Shown piece after piece: positions 56,349-64,000 of a stretch of DNA of 64,000 nt. This DNA is from Corynebacterium comes (GTDB taxonomy: Bacteria > Actinomycetota > Actinomycetes > Mycobacteriales > Mycobacteriaceae), in contig NZ_CP046453.1 of assembly GCF_009734405.1 (NCBI RefSeq), positions 434,001 through 498,000 on the forward strand, in the 5' to 3' direction. Every line of letters begins with the position of its first letter. Position 1 is the first letter of the stretch. The notes below the pieces were generated by a model that searched no databases, was not told the DNA's origin, and saw only the letters and a program-made list of their open reading frames with translations. Position numbers and translations under genes: made by a program.

Positions 56349-57414
56349 GGACCCCGAGCAGCAGCGCCACCCCCAGCCCGGACAGGATGGCCGCCGACCG
56401 TCCCGGTGCCCGGGGCGTCACCGCCTCGTCCTTCTCCACAGCGACGCCTCTCCCCGCCACGCGGTACTCCCCGGAAAGATGCGTGAGGGTGGCGTGCGGA
56501 TCCACCACCCCGGGACCGGGTTCTGCGGCCTGAAGGATACGGTCACGGATCTGGGCCGCCGAGTCATGCGGATGACGCTGACGCAGCAGTGCCGCCGCGC
56601 CTGAGACCACGGGTGCCGCGAAGCTGGTTCCCTCGAAACCGGTCTCCTGGCCGTGTGTGGTCACCACGCCTGATGCCCAGCCCCGCCCCGTCGGCGACAG
56701 TCCCACATCGACGAGACCGGGGGCGCTGACATGATGGGCACCGGGCATGACGTAGTCCGCGACCGAATGGGGGTCGCCCGGGTGCACCGCCGCCACCGAG
56801 AGCACAGTGTCCTCGTGGGCCGGGTACACCACCATCCCGGGCCGGCAGGTCGAACCCGAGTTGCCGGCCGCGGCGACGACCACCACGCCCTCCGTCTCGG
56901 CGCGGTGGAGGGCGTCGTGGATGGGGCGGGCGTCGAGAGGCACTGCCGGATCGAGGCAGGAGACGACCGAGGCGTTGATCACGTGCGCACCGGCATCGAG
57001 TGCCCGGTGGATCGCGTCGGCGAGACTCGCGAGGGTACCCGCGGGGCCGCCGTCGACTTGCCGGTGGTGGGCGCTCGATTGCCGGATGCTCAGGATCACT
57101 GCGCCCGGTGCAACCCCGTTGATCACGCCGGCGACGACCGTTCCGTGGCCGTCACAGTCCAGATGCGGATCGGGGGAGGACGGGCTGACCAGATCCGCGA
57201 CAGGTTCGACCACAAGGTGCGGATGGTCGGCCACCCCGGTGTCGATCACCGCGACACGAACGCCCTCACCCGCCGCGATCCGATGCATGTCGGTGGAGGA
57301 ACCGACCGGGCCGAGGGCCTCGACGGGTTGCGTGCACGCGACGTCGGGGGCCTGCGCCGCAGCAGGGACCGGGGTGAACGCCAGCAGGGAGAGGCCCAGC
57401 ACGGCGCACCTCAT
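56311..57414 (-). CDS. mycP: Mycosin: type VII secretion subtilisin-like protease
   Basis: 367 residues from the ATG at 57414. Signal peptide at 1-20. Catalytic triad: Asp58 (VAVIDTG), His90 (DCDGHGT) and Ser264 (EGTSFAAP), with the oxyanion region AAAGNSG. A C-terminal transmembrane helix (residues about 341-360, AAILSGLGVALLLGVLIGPV) anchors it, giving the mycosin architecture. It overlaps the eccD stop by four bases, so the two are coupled. It would process substrates or stabilise the ESX complex on the outer membrane face. Confidence 0.93.
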   Translation of the reverse strand: MRCAVLGLSLLAFTPVPAAAQAPDVACTQPVEALGPVGSSTDMHRIAAGEGVRVAVIDTGVADHPHLVVEPVADLVSPSSPDPHLDCDGHGTVVAGVINGVAPGAVILSIRQSSAHHRQVDGGPAGTLASLADAIHRALDAGAHVINASVVSCLDPAVPLDARPIHDALHRAETEGVVVVAAAGNSGSTCRPGMVVYPAHEDTVLSVAAVHPGDPHSVADYVMPGAHHVSAPGLVDVGLSPTGRGWASGVVTTHGQETGFEGTSFAAPVVSGAAALLRQRHPHDSAAQIRDRILQAAEPGPGVVDPHATLTHLSGEYRVAGRGVAVEKDEAVTPRAPGRSAAILSGLGVALLLGVLIGPVRGAARRG

Positions 57415-58739
57415 CCCAGGCCCCTGATGAGCAGGAACAGGCCTGCTAGATGCGCCGCGAGCGGCAGGCAGGCGGCGAGTGACAGCGACTCCGCACGCTC
57501 CCACCACACCACGGCGGTCGGCTCCAGGTCCCGCACGCGGGAAGCCCACACCGGGGCGCTCAGCCCGACCGCCGCCACGATCAGCGCCACCGCCCACTGG
57601 ACCGGGTGGCCGGGTTCGGCCGCCGCCACCGCTGCACTCACGCATGCCGTCAGGCCCACCGCCATCCACGACCATGCCGCCATGGCCTGCCGATGACGGC
57701 CCGCGTGGAGGGCAACGGCACCGGCCGTCGCAACGCACAGACCCTGCGCGAACCCGCCCCCGTGGGCACCGATGAGAATGAGTGCCGGAATCATGGCGCC
57801 CGCCGCCCCCGTCGTCGCCCCCTCGTGCAGATGCCGGGCGCACCGGGCACGGGAGTCCACATCAGGCAGCACCTCATCCGCGACAGCCAGTTCCTGGCCG
57901 GCCGTCGGCAGCCGGGGCACCCGCAGGCCCGCGCCCCGCATCGCCAGACCCGGCAGCTGTCCCATCAGCACCACTCCTGCGGCCAACACCAACGCCGAAG
58001 ATGCGACGCCCGGCTGCGCCGCGTGCGCAGGTAGAAATGCCCCGCCGGCCGCCACGGCAACCATCCCCAGCACGGTGGCCGCCCCTGCGGCCATCCGGGC
58101 GCCGAGGCCGTTGATCATGACGGTGAACAGGAGAATCGTTGAGGATGCCCCGACGGCGGTGAGGACCGCGAGGCCCACCGTCGTCGGTAGGCCGACCTCC
58201 TCGGGGTGGGCGGCCTCGATCACGGCGGCCGCGGCAGCCAGGCCTGCGAGCAGTACCGCGACCGGCGCCAGAATTCGGGTCGTGCGCCTCATGGTGAGGA
58301 CCGATAACGCGGCGATCGTGGCCAGCGCCAGCGCCTGGGACGCCGGCAGGAGTGCGACGCCGACCGCCAGCACCGCAGCCACACCCGCCACCGCCCCGGC
58401 CGCAGCCATGCCTGCCGGGTCCGCCTCACCCGCGGATTCCGCCAGTGCCTCCGCCGCATCCCGCACCACCGGCGCACTCGCCTCATGCCGGGGCGTGAGC
58501 ACCACCACCGAACCATGGTCCAGCTGGGTCTGATGGAGAGGCACCGCCGCGTCCAGCGCGGTCCCGGCCGCCGTCATCGCCTGCCACGGCCGTGAGATAC
58601 GCGGCGCGCCCACCAGGGTGACGATCTCCGGGATGACGTCCGCGAGCGTCGAGCCCGCGGGCAGCGCCACATCCGCCTCCCGGTGATAGGAACCGACCTG
58701 GAAACGTACGGTCAGACGCAGGACATGGTCGACGGACAC
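57411..58739 (-). CDS. eccD: Type VII secretion membrane channel protein EccD
   Basis: 442 residues, GTG start. The N-terminal 85 residues form a ubiquitin-like domain (LRLTVRFQVGSYHREADVAL, PAGSTLADVIPEIVTLVG). Eleven hydrophobic segments then follow to the C-terminus, the EccD design. In ESX systems EccD lines the membrane assembly. It is divergent from eccC and cotranscribed with mycP. Confidence 0.9.
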   Translation of the reverse strand: MSVDHVLRLTVRFQVGSYHREADVALPAGSTLADVIPEIVTLVGAPRISRPWQAMTAAGTALDAAVPLHQTQLDHGSVVVLTPRHEASAPVVRDAAEALAESAGEADPAGMAAAGAVAGVAAVLAVGVALLPASQALALATIAALSVLTMRRTTRILAPVAVLLAGLAAAAAVIEAAHPEEVGLPTTVGLAVLTAVGASSTILLFTVMINGLGARMAAGAATVLGMVAVAAGGAFLPAHAAQPGVASSALVLAAGVVLMGQLPGLAMRGAGLRVPRLPTAGQELAVADEVLPDVDSRARCARHLHEGATTGAAGAMIPALILIGAHGGGFAQGLCVATAGAVALHAGRHRQAMAAWSWMAVGLTACVSAAVAAAEPGHPVQWAVALIVAAVGLSAPVWASRVRDLEPTAVVWWERAESLSLAACLPLAAHLAGLFLLIRGLG

Positions 58740-58961
58740 CGCTTACCCCCTGATGTGGTCCAGCATGCGCGGGCACACCCCCTGTGCGACCGCTTCACGG
58801 GGCATTGTCACCCGGGTGGGCCGGGCTGTCCACCCGGCGCGTGTCCGGCCCCTGTCCTAACATGTCAGGCAAGCGCCCGTGCATCCGCGTTGTCCACTGA
58901 TCTGGTTGGGGTGACCAGCAGGCGGGATGCACACCCGGGGGCCAGCAGGAGGGGGACGACT

Positions 58962-61900
58962 ATGTCGATGCTCGGAGTCAGTGACACCGTTGGCACGATC
59001 GTGGAGCCACTCACGCCCGCAGAGCGTGAACCGGCGCCGCCATTGCCGCAGGGGACGTTGTCGGCGGAGCCGGTTCCAGCGGCGAACCGGCCCCCACCGG
59101 TGCCGATGCTCCGGATCCTCATGCCCGTCATCATGGTCGCGGGCATGGTGGCCATGGTCGGCCTGATGATGCTGGGCGGGGCGGGTGCCAATCCGATGAT
59201 GCTCATCATGCCCCTGATGCTGGGAATCTCGATGCTGATGATGTTCTCCCCGCCGCCGGGCGAAGACGCCGACGAGACGCGGCGGACCTACCTGCGCCAT
59301 CTCGGCGCACTGCGGGAGAAGGCTCTGGCCCATGCCGCCCGGCAGCGGGCGCACGAGTTTCACCGTCATCCGGAACCGGGGGAACTGTGGGGGCAGGTGG
59401 ACGGGCGCCGGCTGTGGGAACGTGGACCGGAGGACCCTGACACGCTCGAGGTCCGCATCGGCCTGGGGGATACGGCGTTGTGCACCCCGGTGCAGGTCCC
59501 GGATGCAGGGGCCGCTGAGGACCTGGACCCGGTGTGCGCGGTGAGTCTGCGACGCACGGTCAAGGCCGTCGGGACATGTCCGGGGATGCCGGTGGCGGTG
59601 CAGCTGCAGGCATTTCGTTTTCTCGGCATCACCGGCCCGGGGGCGGGGGATCTGGCGCGGGCCATGGTGGCCCAGCTCGTCGTGGCGCATGGTCCGGAAA
59701 CCGTGTCGGTGGAGGTGGTGGGGTCGGGGTGGGGCTGGCTGAAATGGCTGCCGCACACCCGCCATCCGGAGCTGGCACGGCACCGGATCCTCATCGTCGA
59801 CCACACCACGACCACCGGGACCGAGCCCTACATCGATGATCCGACGTGGACGACGATCATCGACGTGGGTTCCCGCGCCACCACGGCACTGGGCATGCGT
59901 GTCGAGCAGGAGGGGCTGGCTCTCACGGCGGACGGGGTGCTGTCGGCGCATACCGCGGCGGGCGTGGAGAAGCTCGGCGAGGCGGACCGCCTGCGTCCGG
60001 AGGAGGCGGTGATCCTGGGGCGGGCGCTCACCCGCTTCCGGCGCCCCGATGCGGTGGCCGCAACCACGGGCGGGCGGGACCTGACCTCGCTCATCGGCCT
60101 GGCGGACATCGAACAGCTCACACCGGAGACGATGTGGCCGGGCCGGGAGCTCAGCCGCCAACGGCTGGTGGTGCCGATCGGGACGACCCCGCAGGGAACG
60201 CCTGTGCGGCTGGACCTGAAGGAGTCCGCGCACGGCGGTATGGGGCCGCACGGGCTGTGCATCGGAGCCACCGGGTCGGGGAAGTCGGAACTGTTGCGCA
60301 CGCTGGTGGTTTCGCTGGCGGCGACCCACAGCCCGGATGAGCTGAATCTGGTGCTGGTGGACTTCAAGGGCGGCGCGACGTTCCTGGGCTGTGAGGCTCT
60401 GCCGCACACCTCGGCGGTGATCACCAACCTGGCGGGTGAGGCCGTCCTGGTGGAGCGTATGTTCGACGCGATCTCCGGTGAGCTCAACCGCAGGCAGGAG
60501 CTGCTCCGCGAGGCGGGTAACTTCGCCAACGTCACCGACTACACCACCGCCCGCCTGGCCGGACGGGAGGATCTCGCCCCGCTTCCGGCGCTGGTGATCG
60601 TGGTGGACGAATTCTCTGAACTGTTGGCGGCACACCCGGACTTCGCGGATCTGTTTGTCGCGGTGGGGCGCCTGGGCAGGTCGCTGCACGTGCATCTGCT
60701 GCTGGCCAGCCAGCGTCTGGAGGAGGGGCGCCTGCGTGGGCTGGATTCGCACCTGTCGTACCGTATCGGCCTGAAGACGTTCTCCGCCGCCGAGTCGAGG
60801 CAGGTCCTGGGCGTGACCGATGCGCACCATCTTCCCGCGCAGCCCGGCGCGGGTTTCCTCAGACATGACGCCGACGCCATCACCCGTTTCCAGGCGGCGT
60901 ACGTCTCCGGCCCGCTGGAGCGTCGTGACGTCACCGCCCTGCCGGGCGCGCCGGGCAGGGTGGCGCTGTTCACCGGCTGGGAGCAGTTCGGGCAGGCCAC
61001 GGCCCCGCCGACGGTCATGGATGAGTCGACGACGCTTCTCGAGGCCGTCGTCGACCGCGCCCGCGCCACCGCCCGACAGCGTGGGCAGTCGGCGCACCGG
61101 GTGTGGCTGCCTCCGCTTCCCCCGATGGTCGAACTGGCCGGGGTGGCGGATCAGGTCGGTGAACTGGCGGCCGTCATCGGCATCATCGATCTGCCCTACC
61201 ACCAGCGCCAGGACCCGCTCGTCCTGAATCTGGGCTCCGGCGGCGGGCACGTGGCGGTGTGTGGCGGCCCGCAGACGGGAAAGTCGACGGCCCTGCGCAC
61301 GATCGTGGCCTCCCTGGCGGCGACCCACGGGACGGCGTCCATCCGCTTCTACGTCATCGACCTCGGCGGCGACCAGCTGGCCACGCTCGAGCGGCTGCCG
61401 CATGTGGCGGGCGTGGCCGGGCGTGGGGAACCGGAACGTGTCCGGCGCATCGTCGACGAGGTCGCCGGACTGGTGGAGGAACCCGAGGAACGGCACACGT
61501 TCCTGGTGGTGGACGGCTGGCACGCGGTGGCGACCGACTTCGAGGACCTCGTGGAGCCGTTGACGGCGTTGGCGGCTGACGGGCCGTCGAAACGCGTGCA
61601 CCTCGTGGTGTCCACGCCCCGGTGGACGGTGCTGCGCCCGGCGATCCGCGATCTGATCACCCACCGCGTCGAGTTGAAACTGGGGGAGGCGATGGACTCG
61701 CTCATCGACCGCAAGGCGCAGCAGAAACTCCCCACGCTCCCCGGCCGGGGCCTGGACGCGAATGGTCGGCAGATGCTCGTCGCCCTGAGTTCGAACCAGG
61801 ACCTCGCGCACATCACCACCACCGCCGCAGGGCAGGAGCCGGTGCCCGCGCTGCGGGTGCTGCCTGCGCACATCCGCCTGGGAGAGCTTGAACCGGCGCC

Positions 61901-62579
61901 CGGTATCGCCCTGGCGGTGGGTGGGCCGCGTCTGTCCACCCTCGCCTGGGATCCGGTGGGCAGCCCTCACCTGGTGTGCGTGGGTGGGCAGGGCTCGGGG
62001 AAGTCAACGCTGCTGGCCACGGTCATGGTGGGCATCGCGGGATTGGGCAGGGCGGCCGCACGCATGGTGGTCATCGACCACCGGCGCGCGCACCTGGGGG
62101 AGGTGGACGAGGATATGCTCGCCGCCTACTCCGCCACCACCACCGTCACCGCGGCAGTGCTCAAGGACACGGTTGCCACGCTGAATACCCGGCTGCCCGG
62201 CCCGGACATCACCCCGGCGCAGCTTGCGGCCCGCGACTGGTGGGAGGGGCCGGAGATCTTCCTGATCATCGATGACCTTGATCTGGTCGCCGACCATGAA
62301 CTGGCCAGGCTCGCCGATCTCCTGCCGCACTCCCGTGACATCGGCCTCCACCTGGTCCTGGCCCGCAAGTCCGGTGGCATCGGGCGCGCACTGTTCGGGC
62401 CGTTCCTGTCGGGCGTCCGGGACCAGACCCCGGCGGTCCTGCTTCTCGACGCCGACCGTGAGGAAGGCACCATCTTCGGCATCCGTCCACGCACCCGACC
62501 GCCCGGCCGGGGTACCTGGCAGGTCCGTGGAGAGACGGTGGGCGTGTGCCAGGTCGCCACAGCAGGGGAGGAGGCATGA
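58962..62579 (+). CDS. eccC: Type VII secretion ATPase EccC (single polypeptide)
   Basis: 1205 residues from the ATG at 58962 (AGGAGGGGGACGACT); the longer open frame is unsupported. Two transmembrane helices at about 48-98 are followed by three FtsK/SpoIIIE-type ATPase domains. Walker A motifs: GATGSGKSE (about 434), GGPQTGKST (about 768), GGQGSGKST (about 1008). Domain 1 has a full Walker B with glutamate (VIVVDEFSEL). Domain 2 has VVDGWH in its place, and domain 3 IIDDLDL. It recognises WXG100 substrates through the third domain and powers export. ESX-4 EccC is typically one chain, as here. Confidence 0.95.
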   Translation: MSMLGVSDTVGTIVEPLTPAEREPAPPLPQGTLSAEPVPAANRPPPVPMLRILMPVIMVAGMVAMVGLMMLGGAGANPMMLIMPLMLGISMLMMFSPPPGEDADETRRTYLRHLGALREKALAHAARQRAHEFHRHPEPGELWGQVDGRRLWERGPEDPDTLEVRIGLGDTALCTPVQVPDAGAAEDLDPVCAVSLRRTVKAVGTCPGMPVAVQLQAFRFLGITGPGAGDLARAMVAQLVVAHGPETVSVEVVGSGWGWLKWLPHTRHPELARHRILIVDHTTTTGTEPYIDDPTWTTIIDVGSRATTALGMRVEQEGLALTADGVLSAHTAAGVEKLGEADRLRPEEAVILGRALTRFRRPDAVAATTGGRDLTSLIGLADIEQLTPETMWPGRELSRQRLVVPIGTTPQGTPVRLDLKESAHGGMGPHGLCIGATGSGKSELLRTLVVSLAATHSPDELNLVLVDFKGGATFLGCEALPHTSAVITNLAGEAVLVERMFDAISGELNRRQELLREAGNFANVTDYTTARLAGREDLAPLPALVIVVDEFSELLAAHPDFADLFVAVGRLGRSLHVHLLLASQRLEEGRLRGLDSHLSYRIGLKTFSAAESRQVLGVTDAHHLPAQPGAGFLRHDADAITRFQAAYVSGPLERRDVTALPGAPGRVALFTGWEQFGQATAPPTVMDESTTLLEAVVDRARATARQRGQSAHRVWLPPLPPMVELAGVADQVGELAAVIGIIDLPYHQRQDPLVLNLGSGGGHVAVCGGPQTGKSTALRTIVASLAATHGTASIRFYVIDLGGDQLATLERLPHVAGVAGRGEPERVRRIVDEVAGLVEEPEERHTFLVVDGWHAVATDFEDLVEPLTALAADGPSKRVHLVVSTPRWTVLRPAIRDLITHRVELKLGEAMDSLIDRKAQQKLPTLPGRGLDANGRQMLVALSSNQDLAHITTTAAGQEPVPALRVLPAHIRLGELEPAPGIALAVGGPRLSTLAWDPVGSPHLVCVGGQGSGKSTLLATVMVGIAGLGRAAARMVVIDHRRAHLGEVDEDMLAAYSATTTVTAAVLKDTVATLNTRLPGPDITPAQLAARDWWEGPEIFLIIDDLDLVADHELARLADLLPHSRDIGLHLVLARKSGGIGRALFGPFLSGVRDQTPAVLLLDADREEGTIFGIRPRTRPPGRGTWQVRGETVGVCQVATAGEEA

Positions 62580-63544
62580 GCGCCCCGGTCGTCCCCGGCA
62601 CCCTGACCATCACGGTGCTCGACAGTGCGACGATCTTCGAGGGGCCCGACACGATCTACCGTTATGACCTGCCGGGCACCGGCATCATCGACGGCTGGGC
62701 CCTGGCCGCGGTCATCGACCAGGCGAAGGAGCTGTGCAGCCTCGACTGGCCGGACGTGGAGGTCATCGTCGACGCTGACGACCCCACCACCGAGGTGCTC
62801 ACCCGGACCCTGCTGAACAAGGGGGTGGCGGCCTATCCCAGTGAGGTCCTGCACGAGACGCCCCTGCCTGAGCCGGCGGGCGAGGTGGCGATCACCCGGC
62901 CCACGGAGCGGTCTGGCCGCCACCGGCTGCGCGCCGGGATCCAGCCCTTCCAGCTGCTCGTTGGCGCGGTGGTGGTGGCCATCCTGGGGCTGAGCTGGTG
63001 GGTCGTCGGCGCCCAGAGCGGCCCGACGGAAGAACCGACGCCGCCGCCGGTCCCCACCACGAGCCGGGAGGTGGCGGCGGAGGCGGAGACGGAGACGAGC
63101 GCGACGTCGACAAGCAGGGCGCCGGAACCGCCGCAGGCGGTGCTGGAACATGAGCTGCTGCGGATTGTCGCGCCGGCCGGATTCCGGCTGGAGACCCGCG
63201 ACGACGGGCTGCTGGCGACCGGGGAGGATCCCGGGCTGCGCATCCACCTGGCCGCCGACGCGGTGTATTCCGTGCCGGTGGCGGCGGTGGAGGGGCAGAT
63301 CCACGCGATGATCGACGCGGATGGCACACTGCATCCGCTGGACCCCGAACGTGCGGCGCGGGGCCTGCAGATCATCCGCTACCGTGAGCTGCCCGGCGAC
63401 GGGTCGGAGGTCACCTGGAGCACCTGGATCGAGCACGGACACCAGTTGTCGGTCGGGTGCCACACCCGGGAGTCGCCGACGGTCCCGCAGGAGGCCGCCT
63501 GCCGCATGGTGATTGATTCGATCGAGCTCACGGGGAATATCTGA
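62576..63544 (+). CDS. Type VII secretion-associated membrane protein (TIGR03931-like)
   Basis: 322 residues. The start overlaps the eccC stop by four bases (ATGA) with GGGGAGGAGG upstream, so it is coupled to EccC. A cytoplasmic part of about 120 residues is followed by one transmembrane helix (residues about 127-146, FQLLVGAVVVAILGLSWWVV), a Thr/Pro/Ala/Glu-rich linker, and an extracytoplasmic domain of about 130 residues with two cysteines near the end (GCHTRES; AACRMV). Equivalent proteins lie between eccC4 and esxU in mycobacterial ESX-4. Precise role unknown. Confidence 0.8.
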   Translation: MSAPVVPGTLTITVLDSATIFEGPDTIYRYDLPGTGIIDGWALAAVIDQAKELCSLDWPDVEVIVDADDPTTEVLTRTLLNKGVAAYPSEVLHETPLPEPAGEVAITRPTERSGRHRLRAGIQPFQLLVGAVVVAILGLSWWVVGAQSGPTEEPTPPPVPTTSREVAAEAETETSATSTSRAPEPPQAVLEHELLRIVAPAGFRLETRDDGLLATGEDPGLRIHLAADAVYSVPVAAVEGQIHAMIDADGTLHPLDPERAARGLQIIRYRELPGDGSEVTWSTWIEHGHQLSVGCHTRESPTVPQEAACRMVIDSIELTGNI

Positions 63545-63716
63545 CCTGTGACAACGCGTCCGGTGGAAGAATCTGCGCGGCACCGGGAACCGGGGCGATG
63601 TTTTCGGAGTCCAACATTGGTGAGAGGGCCCACCTGGCGGCCTTTTCGGGGGAGCGATCGGGGAGGGACCCCGGCACCTGACTCATTTTCACATCAACTC
63701 GGGAGGGGCGAACACC

Positions 63717-64000
63717 ATGAGCCAACTGTTCAGAACCGAATCCGACGTGATGCTGGCGACCGCCGGCCACGTCGACACCACCAACAATGAAGTGCAGGGG
63801 GAGCTGACCCGCCTGCAGGGCGTCGTCGACGGCGTCCGCGCCAGCTGGGCGGGCAATGCGCAGATGTCCTTCGATCAGCTCATGCAGCGCTGGCACACCT
63901 CCGCACGCGAGCTGCGCGAGGCGTTGACCAGCATCTCGGACAACATCAGGCACAACGCGCGCGGTTTCGAGAACATGGAGGCCCAGAACGCACAGGCCTT
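63717..64000 (+). CDS. WXG100 family ESX-4 secreted protein (3' truncated by window end)
   Basis: The first 94 residues are visible, beginning MSQLFRTESDVMLATAGHVD. It is an all-helical hairpin protein with the WXG motif as Trp-Ala-Gly in RASWAGNAQMSFDQL near residue 44. GGGAGGGGC precedes the ATG by about seven bases. By position after the T7SS-associated gene it corresponds to an EsxU/EsxT-type substrate; which one cannot be told. The C-terminal secretion signal and the expected second WXG100 partner lie beyond the window. Confidence 0.88.
   Translation, partial: MSQLFRTESDVMLATAGHVDTTNNEVQGELTRLQGVVDGVRASWAGNAQMSFDQLMQRWHTSARELREALTSISDNIRHNARGFENMEAQNAQA

Noticed and set aside
58857..61970. 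1037-codon open frame antisense to eccC
   Set aside because: Arg/Gln/His-rich translation typical of an antisense shadow; eccC on the plus strand is clearly real.

Overview
The window reads as the chromosome of a high-GC actinobacterium, most probably a Corynebacterium. The evidence is the gene order rpoBC / rpsL-rpsG-fusA-tuf / S10-spc-alpha ribosomal clusters, frequent GTG starts, SigA-type promoters with a TAnnnT -10 box, a Spa-type sortase-assembled pilus cluster, and an ESX-4-type type VII secretion locus beside rplQ-truA. The species cannot be named from this sequence alone. No rRNA, tRNA, CRISPR array, transposase or insertion sequence was recognised.

Layout. 1-4.9 kb: 3' end of rpoB and all of rpoC, ending in a hairpin terminator. 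4.9-8.1 kb (minus strand): an anaerobic class III ribonucleotide reductase pair, nrdD-nrdG, plus a DUF1707/LiaF-like protein, placed between rpoC and rpsL. 8.4-13.5 kb: rpsL-rpsG, fusA and tuf, with readable promoters for rpsL and tuf. 13.5-14.7 kb: panD and an unrecognised gene. 14.7-17.2 kb (minus): a compact six-gene envelope cluster with three Asp23/Gls24-type proteins, a DUF2273-like peptide, a DUF6286-like membrane protein and an AmaP-like anchor. 17.2-22.9 kb: S10 operon rpsJ to rpsQ, with a long leader that holds a small ORF with a good ribosome binding site.

The spc operon is broken twice. Between rpsQ and rplN (22.9-33.1 kb) lie a pilus cluster (large LPDTG pilin, LPSTG shaft pilin, class C sortase, LASTG minor pilin) and, convergently, two dynamin-like membrane GTPases. 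After rplN-rplX-rplE, a minus-strand block (34.5-40.1 kb) carries a small acetyltransferase, a DHA2-type MFS transporter with an M20D amidohydrolase, and a BCCT choline/betaine-type transporter. Then rpsH-rplF-rplR-rpsE-rpmD-rplO resume, followed by secY-adk-map, an L,D-transpeptidase, infA, and rpsM-rpsK-rpsD-rpoA-rplQ. rpsN and rpmJ are absent from their classical positions.

50.9-64 kb: a DUF2892 membrane peptide, truA, a large DUF6541-like membrane protein, and the ESX-4 locus: eccB, a PGPGW/TIGR02611 protein, mycP-eccD on the minus strand, then eccC, a T7SS-associated membrane protein and the start of a WXG100 gene cut by the window end. EccC, EccB and EccD would form the membrane channel, MycP the processing protease, and the WXG100 protein a substrate.

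The sequence is mostly core machinery. The best candidates for unexplained biology are regulatory or architectural: small ORFs in ribosomal operons, perfect inverted repeats at the secY and L,D-transpeptidase promoters, a structured region before the pilus genes, and the surface genes embedded in ribosomal operons.
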